From Streptomyces sp. NBC_01381 (GTDB taxonomy: Bacteria; Actinomycetota; Actinomycetes; Streptomycetales; Streptomycetaceae): 64,000 nt of DNA. Shown here piece by piece: positions 24,153-32,303 of the stretch. Numbering within the stretch: position 1 is the stretch's first letter; each line of letters begins with the position of its first letter. A program made the translations under genes and the position numbers. Location: assembly GCF_026340305.1 (NCBI RefSeq), contig NZ_JAPEPI010000001.1, positions 2,542,001 to 2,606,000 of the forward strand, read 5' to 3'. The notes beneath the pieces are model-generated. The model did no database searches. It saw only the letters and a list, made by a program, of their open reading frames with translations, and was not told the origin of the DNA.

Positions 24153-24586
24153 GCCCGGCGGCGGCCCGGCTGCCGTTCTTCGTTTACGGGACGCTGCGGC
24201 CGGGGGAGCCCAACCACGACGTCCACCTGCGCGGCCGCGTCGCCGCGGAGGAGCCCGCGCGGCTCGCGGGGGCGGTCCTGTACGCGGGGCCCGGCTATCC
24301 GTACCTGGTGGAGGACCCCGAAGCGGGCCCGGTGCGCGGCGAGTTGATCACCGCACTGCCGTCCGCGTACGACCGGCTCCTCGCCGAGCTCGACGTACTG
24401 GAGGACTACGCGCCGGGCGACCCCCGCAACCTGTACGACCGGGTGGTGCGGGACGTGACACTCCTGGACGGGGCCACGGCCCGGGCGTGGGTGTACGTGG
24501 CGGCGCCGCGGGTGGCGGCGGGGCTGCGGGCCTCGGGGGCGGTGATCGGGGGAGGGGACTGGGCGTGGTTCCGGGCGCGTCGGTGA
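24149..24586 (+). CDS. Gamma-glutamylcyclotransferase-family protein
   Basis: This encodes about 145 residues from a GTG overlapping the cutA stop. The family signature FFVYGTLRPGEPNH is at the N-terminus. A conserved acidic residue sits in ELDVLEDYAPGDPRNLYDRV (about residue 75), the position of the catalytic Glu. It is the small single-domain GGCT-like type (AIG2/YtfP group), which acts on gamma-glutamylamines or related compounds in some species. Its substrate is unknown. Confidence 0.85.
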   Translation: MSPAAARLPFFVYGTLRPGEPNHDVHLRGRVAAEEPARLAGAVLYAGPGYPYLVEDPEAGPVRGELITALPSAYDRLLAELDVLEDYAPGDPRNLYDRVVRDVTLLDGATARAWVYVAAPRVAAGLRASGAVIGGGDWAWFRARR

Positions 24587-24785
24587 GGGCGTGCCGGGGC
24601 CGGTCCGTGGCGCGGATTTCGCAGCTCAAACGCCTGCGCACTCGATCCGGTGGACTCCGTCACCCGTGCGAGCTACGCGCACGAATCACATGATCACGAA
24701 GGGTCGCGGTTATGGCACTCTCCGTGTGCACCAGTCGGTGCGCGAGTCGGTGCGTGAGCACCACGTCCTCAGCAGGAGCTGCCCC

Positions 24786-25082
24786 ATGAGCCTTCGCCGT
24801 TCGCTTCCGGCCCTCGTCGGCGCCGTAGCACTCACTCTCGGCCTCCCCGTGGCGGCCGCCGCGTCCGCTCACGCCCCGACCGCCGTCATGAACCCCTGCG
24901 GGTTCTACGAGACCGGCAGCGACGCGTTCTACAACCACTGCACGAGCGACGGCTCGAACGTCGTCATCCAGGTGCGGGTCGCCCTCGCCCCCGACTACGA
25001 GCGCTGTGTGGGCCCGGGCAACCACTGGCTGGGTTCGGCGAGCAAGATCCAGGGCGCGCACTACGTGAACCGCACCTGCTGA
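24786..25082 (+). CDS. Small secreted cysteine-containing protein (DUF6355-like)
   Basis: This encodes 98 residues from the ATG at 24786, with AGGAG at eight bases. The signal peptide is 1-28 (cleavage near SAHA). The mature part of about 70 residues has four cysteines (NPCGFYE, NHCTSDG, ERCVGPG, NRTC), probably as two disulfides. A pattern ending ERCVGPGNHWLGSASKIQGA matches a family annotated as DUF6355, sometimes found near natural-product genes. The function is unknown. A direct repeat, CAGTCGGTGCG/GAGTCGGTGCG, lies in the 5-prime leader near 24735. Confidence 0.75.
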   Translation: MSLRRSLPALVGAVALTLGLPVAAAASAHAPTAVMNPCGFYETGSDAFYNHCTSDGSNVVIQVRVALAPDYERCVGPGNHWLGSASKIQGAHYVNRTC

Positions 25083-25106
25083 TTCCCGCAGACGCGTGAC
25101 CGCGGG

Positions 25107-27224
25107 CTACTCCCTCTCAAGGCGTACCGCACACACCTTGAACTCCGGCATCCGCGAGACGGGGTCGAGCGCCGGATGCGTGAGGGAGTTGGCCCGCCCC
25201 TCGCCCGGCCAGTGGAACGGCATGAAGACCGTGTCCGACCGGATCGCCCCGGTGATCCGCGCCGGGGCGACGGCCCGCCCCCGCCGCGAGACCACCGTCA
25301 CCGGCTCGCCCTCCTCGATCCGCAGCCGCGCCGCGAGCCGCGGATGCAGCTCCACGAACGGCCCGGGGGCGGCTGAGTTCAACTCGTCGACACGGCGCGT
25401 CTGGGCCCCCGACTGATACTGGGCGAGCACCCGCCCCGTGGTCAGCAGCACCGGATACTCCGCGTCTGCCTCCTCGGCGGCGGCCCGGTGCACGACCGGC
25501 ACGAACCGCGCGAGCCCGTCCTCGGTGGCGAACCGGTCGAGGAAGAGGCGCGGGGTCCCGGGGTGCACGGCGTCCGTCCCTTCCTCTTCCTCCTCCGCCG
25601 GGGCCAGGTCCTCCGCAGGGCAGGGCCAGAACACCCCCTCCCCGTTCCCTTCCTTCAGGCGTGCGTACGAGATGCCGGAGTAGTCCGCGGGGCCGCCCGC
25701 GCTCGCCCTGCGCAGTTCGTCGAAGATCTCCTCCGGGTCCGTCGGGAAGCCCTTCTCGTGGCCGAGGCGCGCGGCGAGGCCGTGGAGCACGTCCAGGTCG
25801 CTGCGGACCCCGTCGGGCGCCGTCACCGCCTGGCGGCGCAGAAGCACCCTGCCCTCCAGGTTCGTCACCGTGCCCGTCTCCTCGGCCCACTGCGTCACCG
25901 GCAGCACGACATCGGCCAGTTGAGCCGTCTCGGAGAGGACGACATCGGCCACCGCCAGGAAGTCGAGCGACCGCAGCCGCTCCTCCACGTGCGCGGCGCG
26001 GGGCGCCGAAACGACCGGGTTGGAGCCCATCAGGAGCAGCGACTTGATGTCCCCGCCGAGTGCGTCGAGCAGTTCGTACGCGGACCTGCCGGGGCCCGGC
26101 AGCGAATCGGGGTCGACGCCCCACACCCCGGCGACGTGCGCCCGCGCCGCCGGGTCCGTCAGCTTGCGGTAGCCGGGCAGCTGGTCCGCCTTCTGGCCGT
26201 GCTCGCGTCCGCCCTGGCCGTTGCCCTGCCCGGTCAGACAGCCGTAACCGGCCAGCGGGCGGCCCGCGTTGCCCGTGGCGAGGCACAGGTTGATCCACGC
26301 GCCGACCGTGTCCGTGCCCTTGGAGTGCTGTTCGGGGCCGCGCGCGGTGAGCACCATCGCCGACTCGGCGGCGCAGAACATCTCGGCCGCGTCCCGCAGC
26401 TGAGGCACCGGAACGCCGCTGATCCGCTCCACGTACTCCGGCCAGTGCGCCATCGCCGCCGCCCGCGCCTCCTCCCAGCCGCTGGTGCGCTCCGCGATGA
26501 ACGCCTCGTCCGTCCGCCCCTCGGCCACCACCAGATGCAGCAGCCCGAGCGCGAGCGCCAGGTCGGTGCCGGGGCGCGGCGCCAGATGCAGATCGGCCTG
26601 CTCGGCGGTGCGGGTCCTGCGCGGGTCGACGACGATCAACTTGCCGCCGTTCGCCTTCAGTTCCGTCAGATACCGCAGTGCGGGCGGCATCGTCTCGGCG
26701 AGGTTGGAGCCGACCAGGATGACGCAGCCCGTGCGCGGGACGTCCGCGAGCGGGAACGGCAGACCCCGGTCGAGCCCGAAGGCCCGCTGCCCGGCGGCCG
26801 CAGCCGACGACATGCAGAACCGGCCGTTGTAGTCGATCTGCGACGTGCCGAGCACCACCCGCGCGAACTTCCCGAGCGCGTACGCCTTCTCGTTGGTCAG
26901 ACCGCCGCCGCCGAACACCCCGCACGAGTCCGGGCCATGCTCCGTACGCGTGCGGGAGAGCCCGTCGGCGACGCGGTCGACGGCCTCCTCCCAGGTGGCC
27001 GGTTCGAGCCGGCCCGTGGCGTGGGATCGGATGAGTGGCTCGGTCAGACGCACCCGGGAGGAGAGCACAGCGGGCGCCGTACGGCCCTTGCCGCACAGCG
27101 CGCCCCCGTTCACGGGAAACTCGGGACGCTCCACGACCTCCACCCCGCCGGGGCCGGACGTCAGGCCCATCCCGCATTGCAGCGCGCAGTACGGACAGTG
27201 GGTCGGTGTCGCCTTGGTGTGCAT
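25107..27224 (-). CDS. nasA: Assimilatory nitrate reductase, molybdopterin catalytic subunit
   Basis: This is a 705-residue cytoplasmic enzyme reducing nitrate to nitrite. The N-terminal 4Fe-4S site has Cys at 10, 13, 17 and 44 (HCPYCALQCGM; ALCGKG). Molybdopterin oxidoreductase domains follow, and the molydopterin dinucleotide-binding domain occupies about 590-700 (PVLLTTGRVLAQYQSGAQTR). No flavin or BFD module is fused, so electrons must come from a separate partner such as the flavoprotein of the nirB operon. Length and motif order fit actinobacterial NasA/NasC. GTTAC half-sites upstream suggest nitrogen control. Confidence 0.9.
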   Translation of the reverse strand: MHTKATPTHCPYCALQCGMGLTSGPGGVEVVERPEFPVNGGALCGKGRTAPAVLSSRVRLTEPLIRSHATGRLEPATWEEAVDRVADGLSRTRTEHGPDSCGVFGGGGLTNEKAYALGKFARVVLGTSQIDYNGRFCMSSAAAAGQRAFGLDRGLPFPLADVPRTGCVILVGSNLAETMPPALRYLTELKANGGKLIVVDPRRTRTAEQADLHLAPRPGTDLALALGLLHLVVAEGRTDEAFIAERTSGWEEARAAAMAHWPEYVERISGVPVPQLRDAAEMFCAAESAMVLTARGPEQHSKGTDTVGAWINLCLATGNAGRPLAGYGCLTGQGNGQGGREHGQKADQLPGYRKLTDPAARAHVAGVWGVDPDSLPGPGRSAYELLDALGGDIKSLLLMGSNPVVSAPRAAHVEERLRSLDFLAVADVVLSETAQLADVVLPVTQWAEETGTVTNLEGRVLLRRQAVTAPDGVRSDLDVLHGLAARLGHEKGFPTDPEEIFDELRRASAGGPADYSGISYARLKEGNGEGVFWPCPAEDLAPAEEEEEGTDAVHPGTPRLFLDRFATEDGLARFVPVVHRAAAEEADAEYPVLLTTGRVLAQYQSGAQTRRVDELNSAAPGPFVELHPRLAARLRIEEGEPVTVVSRRGRAVAPARITGAIRSDTVFMPFHWPGEGRANSLTHPALDPVSRMPEFKVCAVRLERE

Positions 27225-27247
27225 ACCACCCAGAGTCCGCCGCGCGT

Positions 27248-27287
27248 GTTACACGCCCCGACGCGCCCGCGTTACACACGCGGTAAC
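27248..27287. promoter_or_regulatory. GTTAC half-sites upstream of nitrate reductase
   Basis: GTTAC occurs at 27248-27252 and 27271-27275, and GTAAC at 27283-27287. The last two form GTTAC-N7-GTAAC, the same layout as the palindrome at 34242-34258. Spacings of 23 and 12 are one base longer than ideal GlnR spacing, so a GlnR or NnaR site is only a candidate. Confidence 0.4.
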
Positions 27288-27330
27288 CCAACCTCAGCGA
27301 GCCCCACACCCCACTGTGAGCCCCGGTCGT

Positions 27331-27610
27331 GCCCCGTCAGGGGCGCGGGGAACTGCGCGAAAGGCCCCGGCCCAGGTCGTGCCCCTTTAGGGGCGCGGGG
27401 AACGGCGCGAGGACGGACCACGCCCCGCACCCGGCGGACAAGCGGGAGCAGGCAGACGCATCCCCGACCCCGCTGAAGACCCCGGCCCAGGTCCTGCCCC
27501 TTTAGGGGCGCGGGGAACTGCGCGAGGACGGACCACGACCCGCACCCGGCGGACAAGCGGCAGCAGGCAGACGCAACCCCGCTCAAGGCCCAGGGGCCAG
27601 ACCCCGCTCA
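27331..27610. repeat. Nested tandem repeats with hairpins in a 403-base gene-free interval
   Basis: Between nitrate reductase (upstream edge 27224) and the SanA-like gene no gene is supported. A unit of about 115 bases starting CCCCGGCCCAGGTC (27365) is repeated at 27480 with few changes. Each copy has the hairpin GCCCCTTTAGGGGC followed by GCGGGGAA-[CT]-[TG]-GCGCGA; a third, shorter copy starts at 27331. At 27581-27625 a smaller unit, ACCCCGCTCAAGGCCCAG, is doubled. Confidence 0.75.
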
Positions 27611-27627
27611 AGGCCCAGAGGCCAGGC

Positions 27628-28365
27628 TCAACGAGGCGCGGCCAGCGCCCGATCCACGCCCGGCTCCCGGGGCCCGAGGAACCGCGGATCCGGTTGAAAC
27701 GCCGAGTCCACCGCCGCCTTGCCCGCGGCGAACAACTCCCGCGCCCCGCCGTAGTACCACGTCGCATCGTGCTTGGCGTCGACCCCGACGCCGTACGACG
27801 CGACGCCCGCCGCGCGGCACAGCGCGACCGCCCTGCGTATGTGGAAGCCCTGGCTGATCAGCACCGCCCGGTCGACGCCGAACACCTTCTTGGCCCGCAC
27901 ACAGGAGTCCCAGGTGTCGAAGCCCGCGTAGTCGCTGACGATCCGCCGCCCCGGCACACCGCGCTCGGTCAGATACGCGCGCATCGCGTCCGGCTCGTCG
28001 TAGTCCTCCCGGCTGTTGTCCCCGGTGACCAGGACGACCTCGATCCGCCCCGCCTCGTACAGCTCGGCCGCCGCGTCCAGGCGGTGGGCGAGATACGGCG
28101 ACGGCTCGCCCTCCCACAGCCCCGCGCCGAAGACCACCGCGACCCGCGTGTGCGGCACGTCCGCCGTCGTACGCAACCGGCCGTCCGTCGTCACGAACAG
28201 CCACGTCGCCGGCAGCAGCGCCACCACGCAGGCGGCCATGAAGACCTGCACGGCCCGCCGCTGCCCCCGCCGCGTGCGCGGCAGCCGCAGCCGCCGCACG
28301 CGGGCCCACAGCGATGTGACCCCCTGCTTCCAGTGGGCCCACCGCGCCCACCCCGGCCGTTCCAT
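27628..28365 (-). CDS. SanA/YdcF-like DUF218 membrane protein
   Basis: This encodes about 245 residues from the ATG at 28365. A basic, Trp-rich N-terminus precedes one membrane segment (about 42-58, VFMAACVVALLPATWLFV). The DUF218 domain follows: VAVVFGAGLWEGEPSPYLAHRL, VLVTGDNSR, AFLTERGVP-like AYLTERGVPGRRI, and AVLISQGFHIRRAVALCRAA. It matches the SanA (vancomycin sensitivity) subgroup implicated in envelope barrier function. The active site and substrate are not established for the family. Confidence 0.8.
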   Translation of the reverse strand: MERPGWARWAHWKQGVTSLWARVRRLRLPRTRRGQRRAVQVFMAACVVALLPATWLFVTTDGRLRTTADVPHTRVAVVFGAGLWEGEPSPYLAHRLDAAAELYEAGRIEVVLVTGDNSREDYDEPDAMRAYLTERGVPGRRIVSDYAGFDTWDSCVRAKKVFGVDRAVLISQGFHIRRAVALCRAAGVASYGVGVDAKHDATWYYGGARELFAAGKAAVDSAFQPDPRFLGPREPGVDRALAAPR

Positions 28366-28534
28366 CCCGAACCCCCGTCCCCCGCCGGATCCCCCGATCC
28401 GATCACTGTCCACAACGGTAAGCGAGCCCACCGACAATTGCTGACAGCGCTGCCCAGCCCGCCGTGAGCCCGGCTGAAACGACCCGTCACCGGCGCGCAA
28501 CGCCGACGCAATCTGCCGCGGCCATCCTCGGTTC

Positions 28535-29458
28535 ATGACGGCGTCGAACCCTCTTCGCGACGAGTCCTCTGTGCCCCAGCTCCTGAACGGCACCCCTCTC
28601 GAAAGCACGGCGCAACTCATGGACCGGATCACCAGCCAGCTCGGCAGCCAGCTCAATCTCGTGTCGCTCGACGGCAGGCGCCGCACCGACCCGGCGCCCG
28701 CGCTCGTCGTGGTCGCGCACGGCAGCCGCGACCCGCGCGCCCTCGCCACCGTCTCGGCGCTGCTCGAACGGGTCCGCGAGCAGCGCCCCGGACTCACCGT
28801 GCGGCTCGGCCACATCGAGCTGAACGAACCGCTGCTCACCGACACCCTCGCCGCGGCGACCGGCTCCGCCGTCCTCGTGCCGCTGCTGCTCAGCCGCGGC
28901 TACCACGTCAAGCAGGACATCCCCGACGCGATCGCCGCCGCGCCGCACCTCGACGCGCGCGTCGCCGCCCCGCTCGGCCCGCACCCGCTGCTCGTCGACG
29001 CGCTGCACGCCCGGCTCGTCGAGGCGGGCTGGCCGACCCGCCCGAGCGAGGCCGTGCGCCGCACCAGCGGAGTGGTGCTCGCCGCCGCCGGCTCCCGCGA
29101 CCCGGACTCCGCCGCCGACACCCGGCGTACGGCGGATCTCCTCGCGCGGCGCCTCGGCGTGCCGGTCGTGCCCGCCTACGCCTCGCCCACCGCGAACTCC
29201 CCGCTGACCGTGCCCGCCGCGGTGCGCTCGCTCGCCGCCCGCGGACGCCACCGGGCCGCCGTCGCCTCGTACTTCACCGCGCCGGGCCGGTTCGCCTCGC
29301 AGTGCGCCGAGGCCGCGCCCTGGATCGCGGCGGCCCCGCTCGGCGACCACCAGGCGATGGCCCGCCTCGTCCTGCACCGCTACGAACAGGCCCGCACGAC
29401 CGCGGCACCGGCGACCGCGGCCACCTGGCCCCCGGCCCGTCAGCTGACCTCCGCCTGA
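28535..29458 (+). CDS. Sirohydrochlorin chelatase (CbiX/SirB family)
   Basis: This encodes 307 residues with two CbiX-like halves: the first holds LVVVAHGSRDPRALATVSAL (metal-site His near 65), and the second GVVLAAAGSRDPDSAADTRR. It inserts Fe (siroheme) or Co (cobalamin) into sirohydrochlorin. Siroheme is the cofactor of NirB encoded at 11787-14393, so a supporting role in nitrite reduction is likely. The first 45 residues (to LVSLDGRRRTDPAPA) are an extension, and a later start is possible. Confidence 0.85.
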   Translation: MTASNPLRDESSVPQLLNGTPLESTAQLMDRITSQLGSQLNLVSLDGRRRTDPAPALVVVAHGSRDPRALATVSALLERVREQRPGLTVRLGHIELNEPLLTDTLAAATGSAVLVPLLLSRGYHVKQDIPDAIAAAPHLDARVAAPLGPHPLLVDALHARLVEAGWPTRPSEAVRRTSGVVLAAAGSRDPDSAADTRRTADLLARRLGVPVVPAYASPTANSPLTVPAAVRSLAARGRHRAAVASYFTAPGRFASQCAEAAPWIAAAPLGDHQAMARLVLHRYEQARTTAAPATAATWPPARQLTSA

Positions 29459-29535
29459 CGCCCGTCCCGCGGCCGCACGGCCGATGAGAGGCCCCTGAAG
29501 CCCTCTTTGTCACTGCTTGCGTTTACTGTCGGTGC

Positions 29536-30906
29536 ATGGAAGGCACTGCACCGAACGCGTACGACGACGAGGCCGCCTACGACAAGGCGGTCTACGACAA
29601 AGCCGCCTACGACAAGGCCGCCGTCGAGCGATGGGCCGCCGAGCCGGACAAGAGGCCGGGGCGCACCGCCTTCCAGCGGGACCGCGCGCGCGTCCTGCAC
29701 TCCGCGGCGCTGCGCCGCCTCGCGGGCAAGACCCAGGTGGTCACCCCCGGCACCCGGAGCAACGAGGCCTGGGACGCCAGCGCCCGCACCCGCCTGACGC
29801 ACTCCCTGGAGTGCGCCCAGGTCGGCCGCGAGCTGGGCGCGGCCCTCGGCTGCGACCCGGACCTGGTGGAGACGGCCTGCCTCGCGCACGACATGGGCCA
29901 CCCGCCCTTCGGGCACAACGGCGAGCAGGCGCTGAACGAAGTCGCCGAGAGCTGCGGCGGTTTCGAGGGCAACGCGCAGTCGCTGAGGCTCCTCACCCGC
30001 ATCGAACCGAAGCGCTTCATCCGAAGCGAGGAGACGGACGAACTGGTCAGCGTGGGCCTCAACCTGACCCGCGCCGCCCTGGACGCCGCCACCAAGTACC
30101 CCTGGCCGCGCGGCTCCCACCCCACCGACCCGGCGTCCCTCAAGTTCGGGGTCTACGAGGACGACCGGCCGGTCTTCGACTGGGTCCGCAGTCAGGCCCC
30201 CGGCCGCCGCACCTGCTTCGAGGCCCAGGTCATGGACTGGTCGGACGACGTCGCGTACTCGGTCCACGACTTCGAGGACGGACTGCACGCCGGGCACCTC
30301 GACCCGAACGTGCTGCACGCCGAGCCCGAGCGCCGGGACATCTTCGCCGTGGCGATCGGCCGCTACGTACCGGCGGACACCGACCCCGAAGAGCTCTCCC
30401 AGGCCCTCGACCGGCTCCTCGACCAGGAGTGGTGGCCGCACGGGTACGACGGATCGGCCGTCGCCCAGGCCCGGTTGAAGGACGCCACGAGCCAGCTCAT
30501 CGGCCGCTTCTGCCTCGCCGCGGAGGCCGCCACCCGCGCGCGCCACGGCACGGGCCCGCTCACCCGGTACGCCGCCGAGCTCGTCGTCCCGCGCGGCGCC
30601 CGCCACGAGTGCGCGGTCCTCAAGGCCGTCGCCGACCGCTATGTGATGCAGCGCCCCGCCCAGGAGCGGCTCCGCGCCGACCAGCGGATCGTCGTCGCCG
30701 AGCTGGCAGAGGCGCTCACGGCCCGCGCCCCCGAAGGACTCGACCCGCAGTTCCGCGCGCTGTACGACGTGGCGCCCGACGACCGCGCGGCCCTGCGCGT
30801 GGTCGTGGACCAGATCGCGTCACTCACGGACGCCGCCGCCCGCTCGCTGCACGCGCGGCTCACGGCACGGCGCCCCATTTCCGAGCAGACCGACCACGGG
30901 GCGTGA
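29536..30906 (+). CDS. dgt: Deoxyguanosinetriphosphate triphosphohydrolase-like protein
   Basis: This encodes 456 residues. HD-domain ligands lie in [13 protein letters not shown] (His), [15 protein letters not shown] (His-Asp) and [17 protein letters not shown] (Asp). Such enzymes remove the triphosphate from dGTP or other dNTPs, affecting nucleotide pools and defence against phage. The first 25 residues are a low-complexity repeat, [20 protein letters not shown], encoded by 15-base DNA repeats near 29565-29625, which is not part of the family core. It is followed closely by an FAD oxidoreductase and dnaG, a common actinobacterial order. Confidence 0.9.
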   Translation: MEGTAPNAYDDEAAYDKAVYDKAAYDKAAVERWAAEPDKRPGRTAFQRDRARVLHSAALRRLAGKTQVVTPGTRSNEAWDASARTRLTHSLECAQVGRELGAALGCDPDLVETACLAHDMGHPPFGHNGEQALNEVAESCGGFEGNAQSLRLLTRIEPKRFIRSEETDELVSVGLNLTRAALDAATKYPWPRGSHPTDPASLKFGVYEDDRPVFDWVRSQAPGRRTCFEAQVMDWSDDVAYSVHDFEDGLHAGHLDPNVLHAEPERRDIFAVAIGRYVPADTDPEELSQALDRLLDQEWWPHGYDGSAVAQARLKDATSQLIGRFCLAAEAATRARHGTGPLTRYAAELVVPRGARHECAVLKAVADRYVMQRPAQERLRADQRIVVAELAEALTARAPEGLDPQFRALYDVAPDDRAALRVVVDQIASLTDAAARSLHARLTARRPISEQTDHGA

Positions 30907-30997
30907 CGAAAACTGGCCGGATAGGGCCGCAACCCCTTCCCCCATCACGCTCTGTGCGGGACGCTCCCCTGACGGCAAGGCTTTGAGGAGGCATCAA

Positions 30998-32260
30998 GTG
31001 GTCGACGCGGATCAGACGTTCGTCATTGTCGGAGGAGGTCTCGCGGGCGCGAAAGCGGCCGAGACACTCCGGTCCGAGGGCTTCACCGGCCGGGTGATCC
31101 TCATCGGTGACGAGCGCGACCACCCGTACGAGCGCCCGCCCCTGTCGAAGGGGTATCTGCTGGGCAAGGAGGAGCGGGACAGCGTCTTCGTCCATGAACC
31201 CGCCTGGTACGCGCAGTCGGACGTGGAGCTGCACCTCGGCCAGACCGTCGTCGCCATAGACCGCACCGCCAAGGCCGTCCGCCTCGGGGACGGCGCCGTC
31301 ATCCACTACGACCGGCTGCTTCTGGCCACCGGCGCCGAGCCGCGCCGCCTCGACGTGCCGGGCACCGACCTGGTGGGCGTGCACCACCTGCGCCGCCTCG
31401 CGCACGCCGACCGGCTCCGTCAGGTTCTGGCCAGTCTCGGCCGTGACAACGGCCACCTGGTGATCGCCGGAGCCGGCTGGATCGGCCTGGAGATCGCCGC
31501 GGCCGCGCGGACGTACGGCGCGGAGGTCACCGTCGTCGAGCCCGAGCCCACCCCGCTGCACGCGGTCCTCGGCCCCGAGCTCGGCCAGATGTTCGCCGAC
31601 CTGCACGCCGAGCACGGCGTCCGCTTCCACTTCGGCGCGAAGCTCACCGAGATCACCGGACAGGACGGCCTGGTCCTCGCCGCCCGCACCGACGACGGCG
31701 AGGAGCACCCGGCGCACGACGTGCTCGCCGCGATCGGCGCCGCCCCGCGCACCGCGCTCGCCGAGTCGGCCGGGCTCGAAATCGCCGACCGGGCGCACGG
31801 CGGCGGAATCGTCGTCGACGCCAGCCTGCGCACCTCGGACCCGGACATCTTCGCGGCGGGCGACGTGGCCGCCGTACTGCACCCGCTCTTCGACATGAGG
31901 CTGCGCGTGGAGCACTGGGCGAACGCGCTCAACGGCGGCCCGGCGGCCGCCCGCGCGATGCTCGGCCAGGACGTGACGTACGACCGGGTGCCGTACTTCT
32001 TCTCCGACCAGTACGACGTGGGCCTCGAGTACTCGGGCTGGGCGCCGCCGGGGACGTACGACCAGGTCGTGGTCCGTGGCGACGCCGGGAAGCGGGAGTT
32101 CGTCGCCTTCTGGCTGAGCGAGGGAAGGATCCTCGCCGGGATGAATGTGAATGTGTGGGACGTCACGGACACCATCCAGAAGCTGATCCGCGCGGGTGCC
32201 CGGCCGCCCGCCGAGTCCCTCTCGGATCCCTCCGTCCCCCTGGAGTCGCTGCTCCCGTGA
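30998..32260 (+). CDS. NAD(P)H-dependent FAD oxidoreductase, ferredoxin reductase type
   Basis: This encodes about 420 residues from the GTG at 30998, with AGGAGG six bases before it. FAD-binding TFVIVGGGLAGAKAAETLRS lies near residue 6, PPLSKGYLLG near 50, and NAD-binding VIAGAGWIGLEIAAAAR near 155. The C-terminal reductase domain (FSDQYDVGLEYSGWA) is typical of rhodocoxin/putidaredoxin-type reductases that feed electrons to ferredoxins and P450s. No ferredoxin or P450 gene is adjacent. It lies 43 bases upstream of dnaG. Confidence 0.85.
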   Translation: MVDADQTFVIVGGGLAGAKAAETLRSEGFTGRVILIGDERDHPYERPPLSKGYLLGKEERDSVFVHEPAWYAQSDVELHLGQTVVAIDRTAKAVRLGDGAVIHYDRLLLATGAEPRRLDVPGTDLVGVHHLRRLAHADRLRQVLASLGRDNGHLVIAGAGWIGLEIAAAARTYGAEVTVVEPEPTPLHAVLGPELGQMFADLHAEHGVRFHFGAKLTEITGQDGLVLAARTDDGEEHPAHDVLAAIGAAPRTALAESAGLEIADRAHGGGIVVDASLRTSDPDIFAAGDVAAVLHPLFDMRLRVEHWANALNGGPAAARAMLGQDVTYDRVPYFFSDQYDVGLEYSGWAPPGTYDQVVVRGDAGKREFVAFWLSEGRILAGMNVNVWDVTDTIQKLIRAGARPPAESLSDPSVPLESLLP

Positions 32261-32303
32261 CCGGCCGGGCGGGAGTGTCACAGCAGGGCCGTAGTATTCC
32301 TAC

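Noticed and set aside
27331..27610. A CRISPR array
   Set aside because: The repeats are two long imperfect copies plus fragments with no regular spacers, and no cas genes are present in the window.
30983..30997. A TTG start for the ferredoxin-reductase-like gene
   Set aside because: That TTG overlaps the ribosome binding site AGGAGG of the GTG at 30998, which is the better start.
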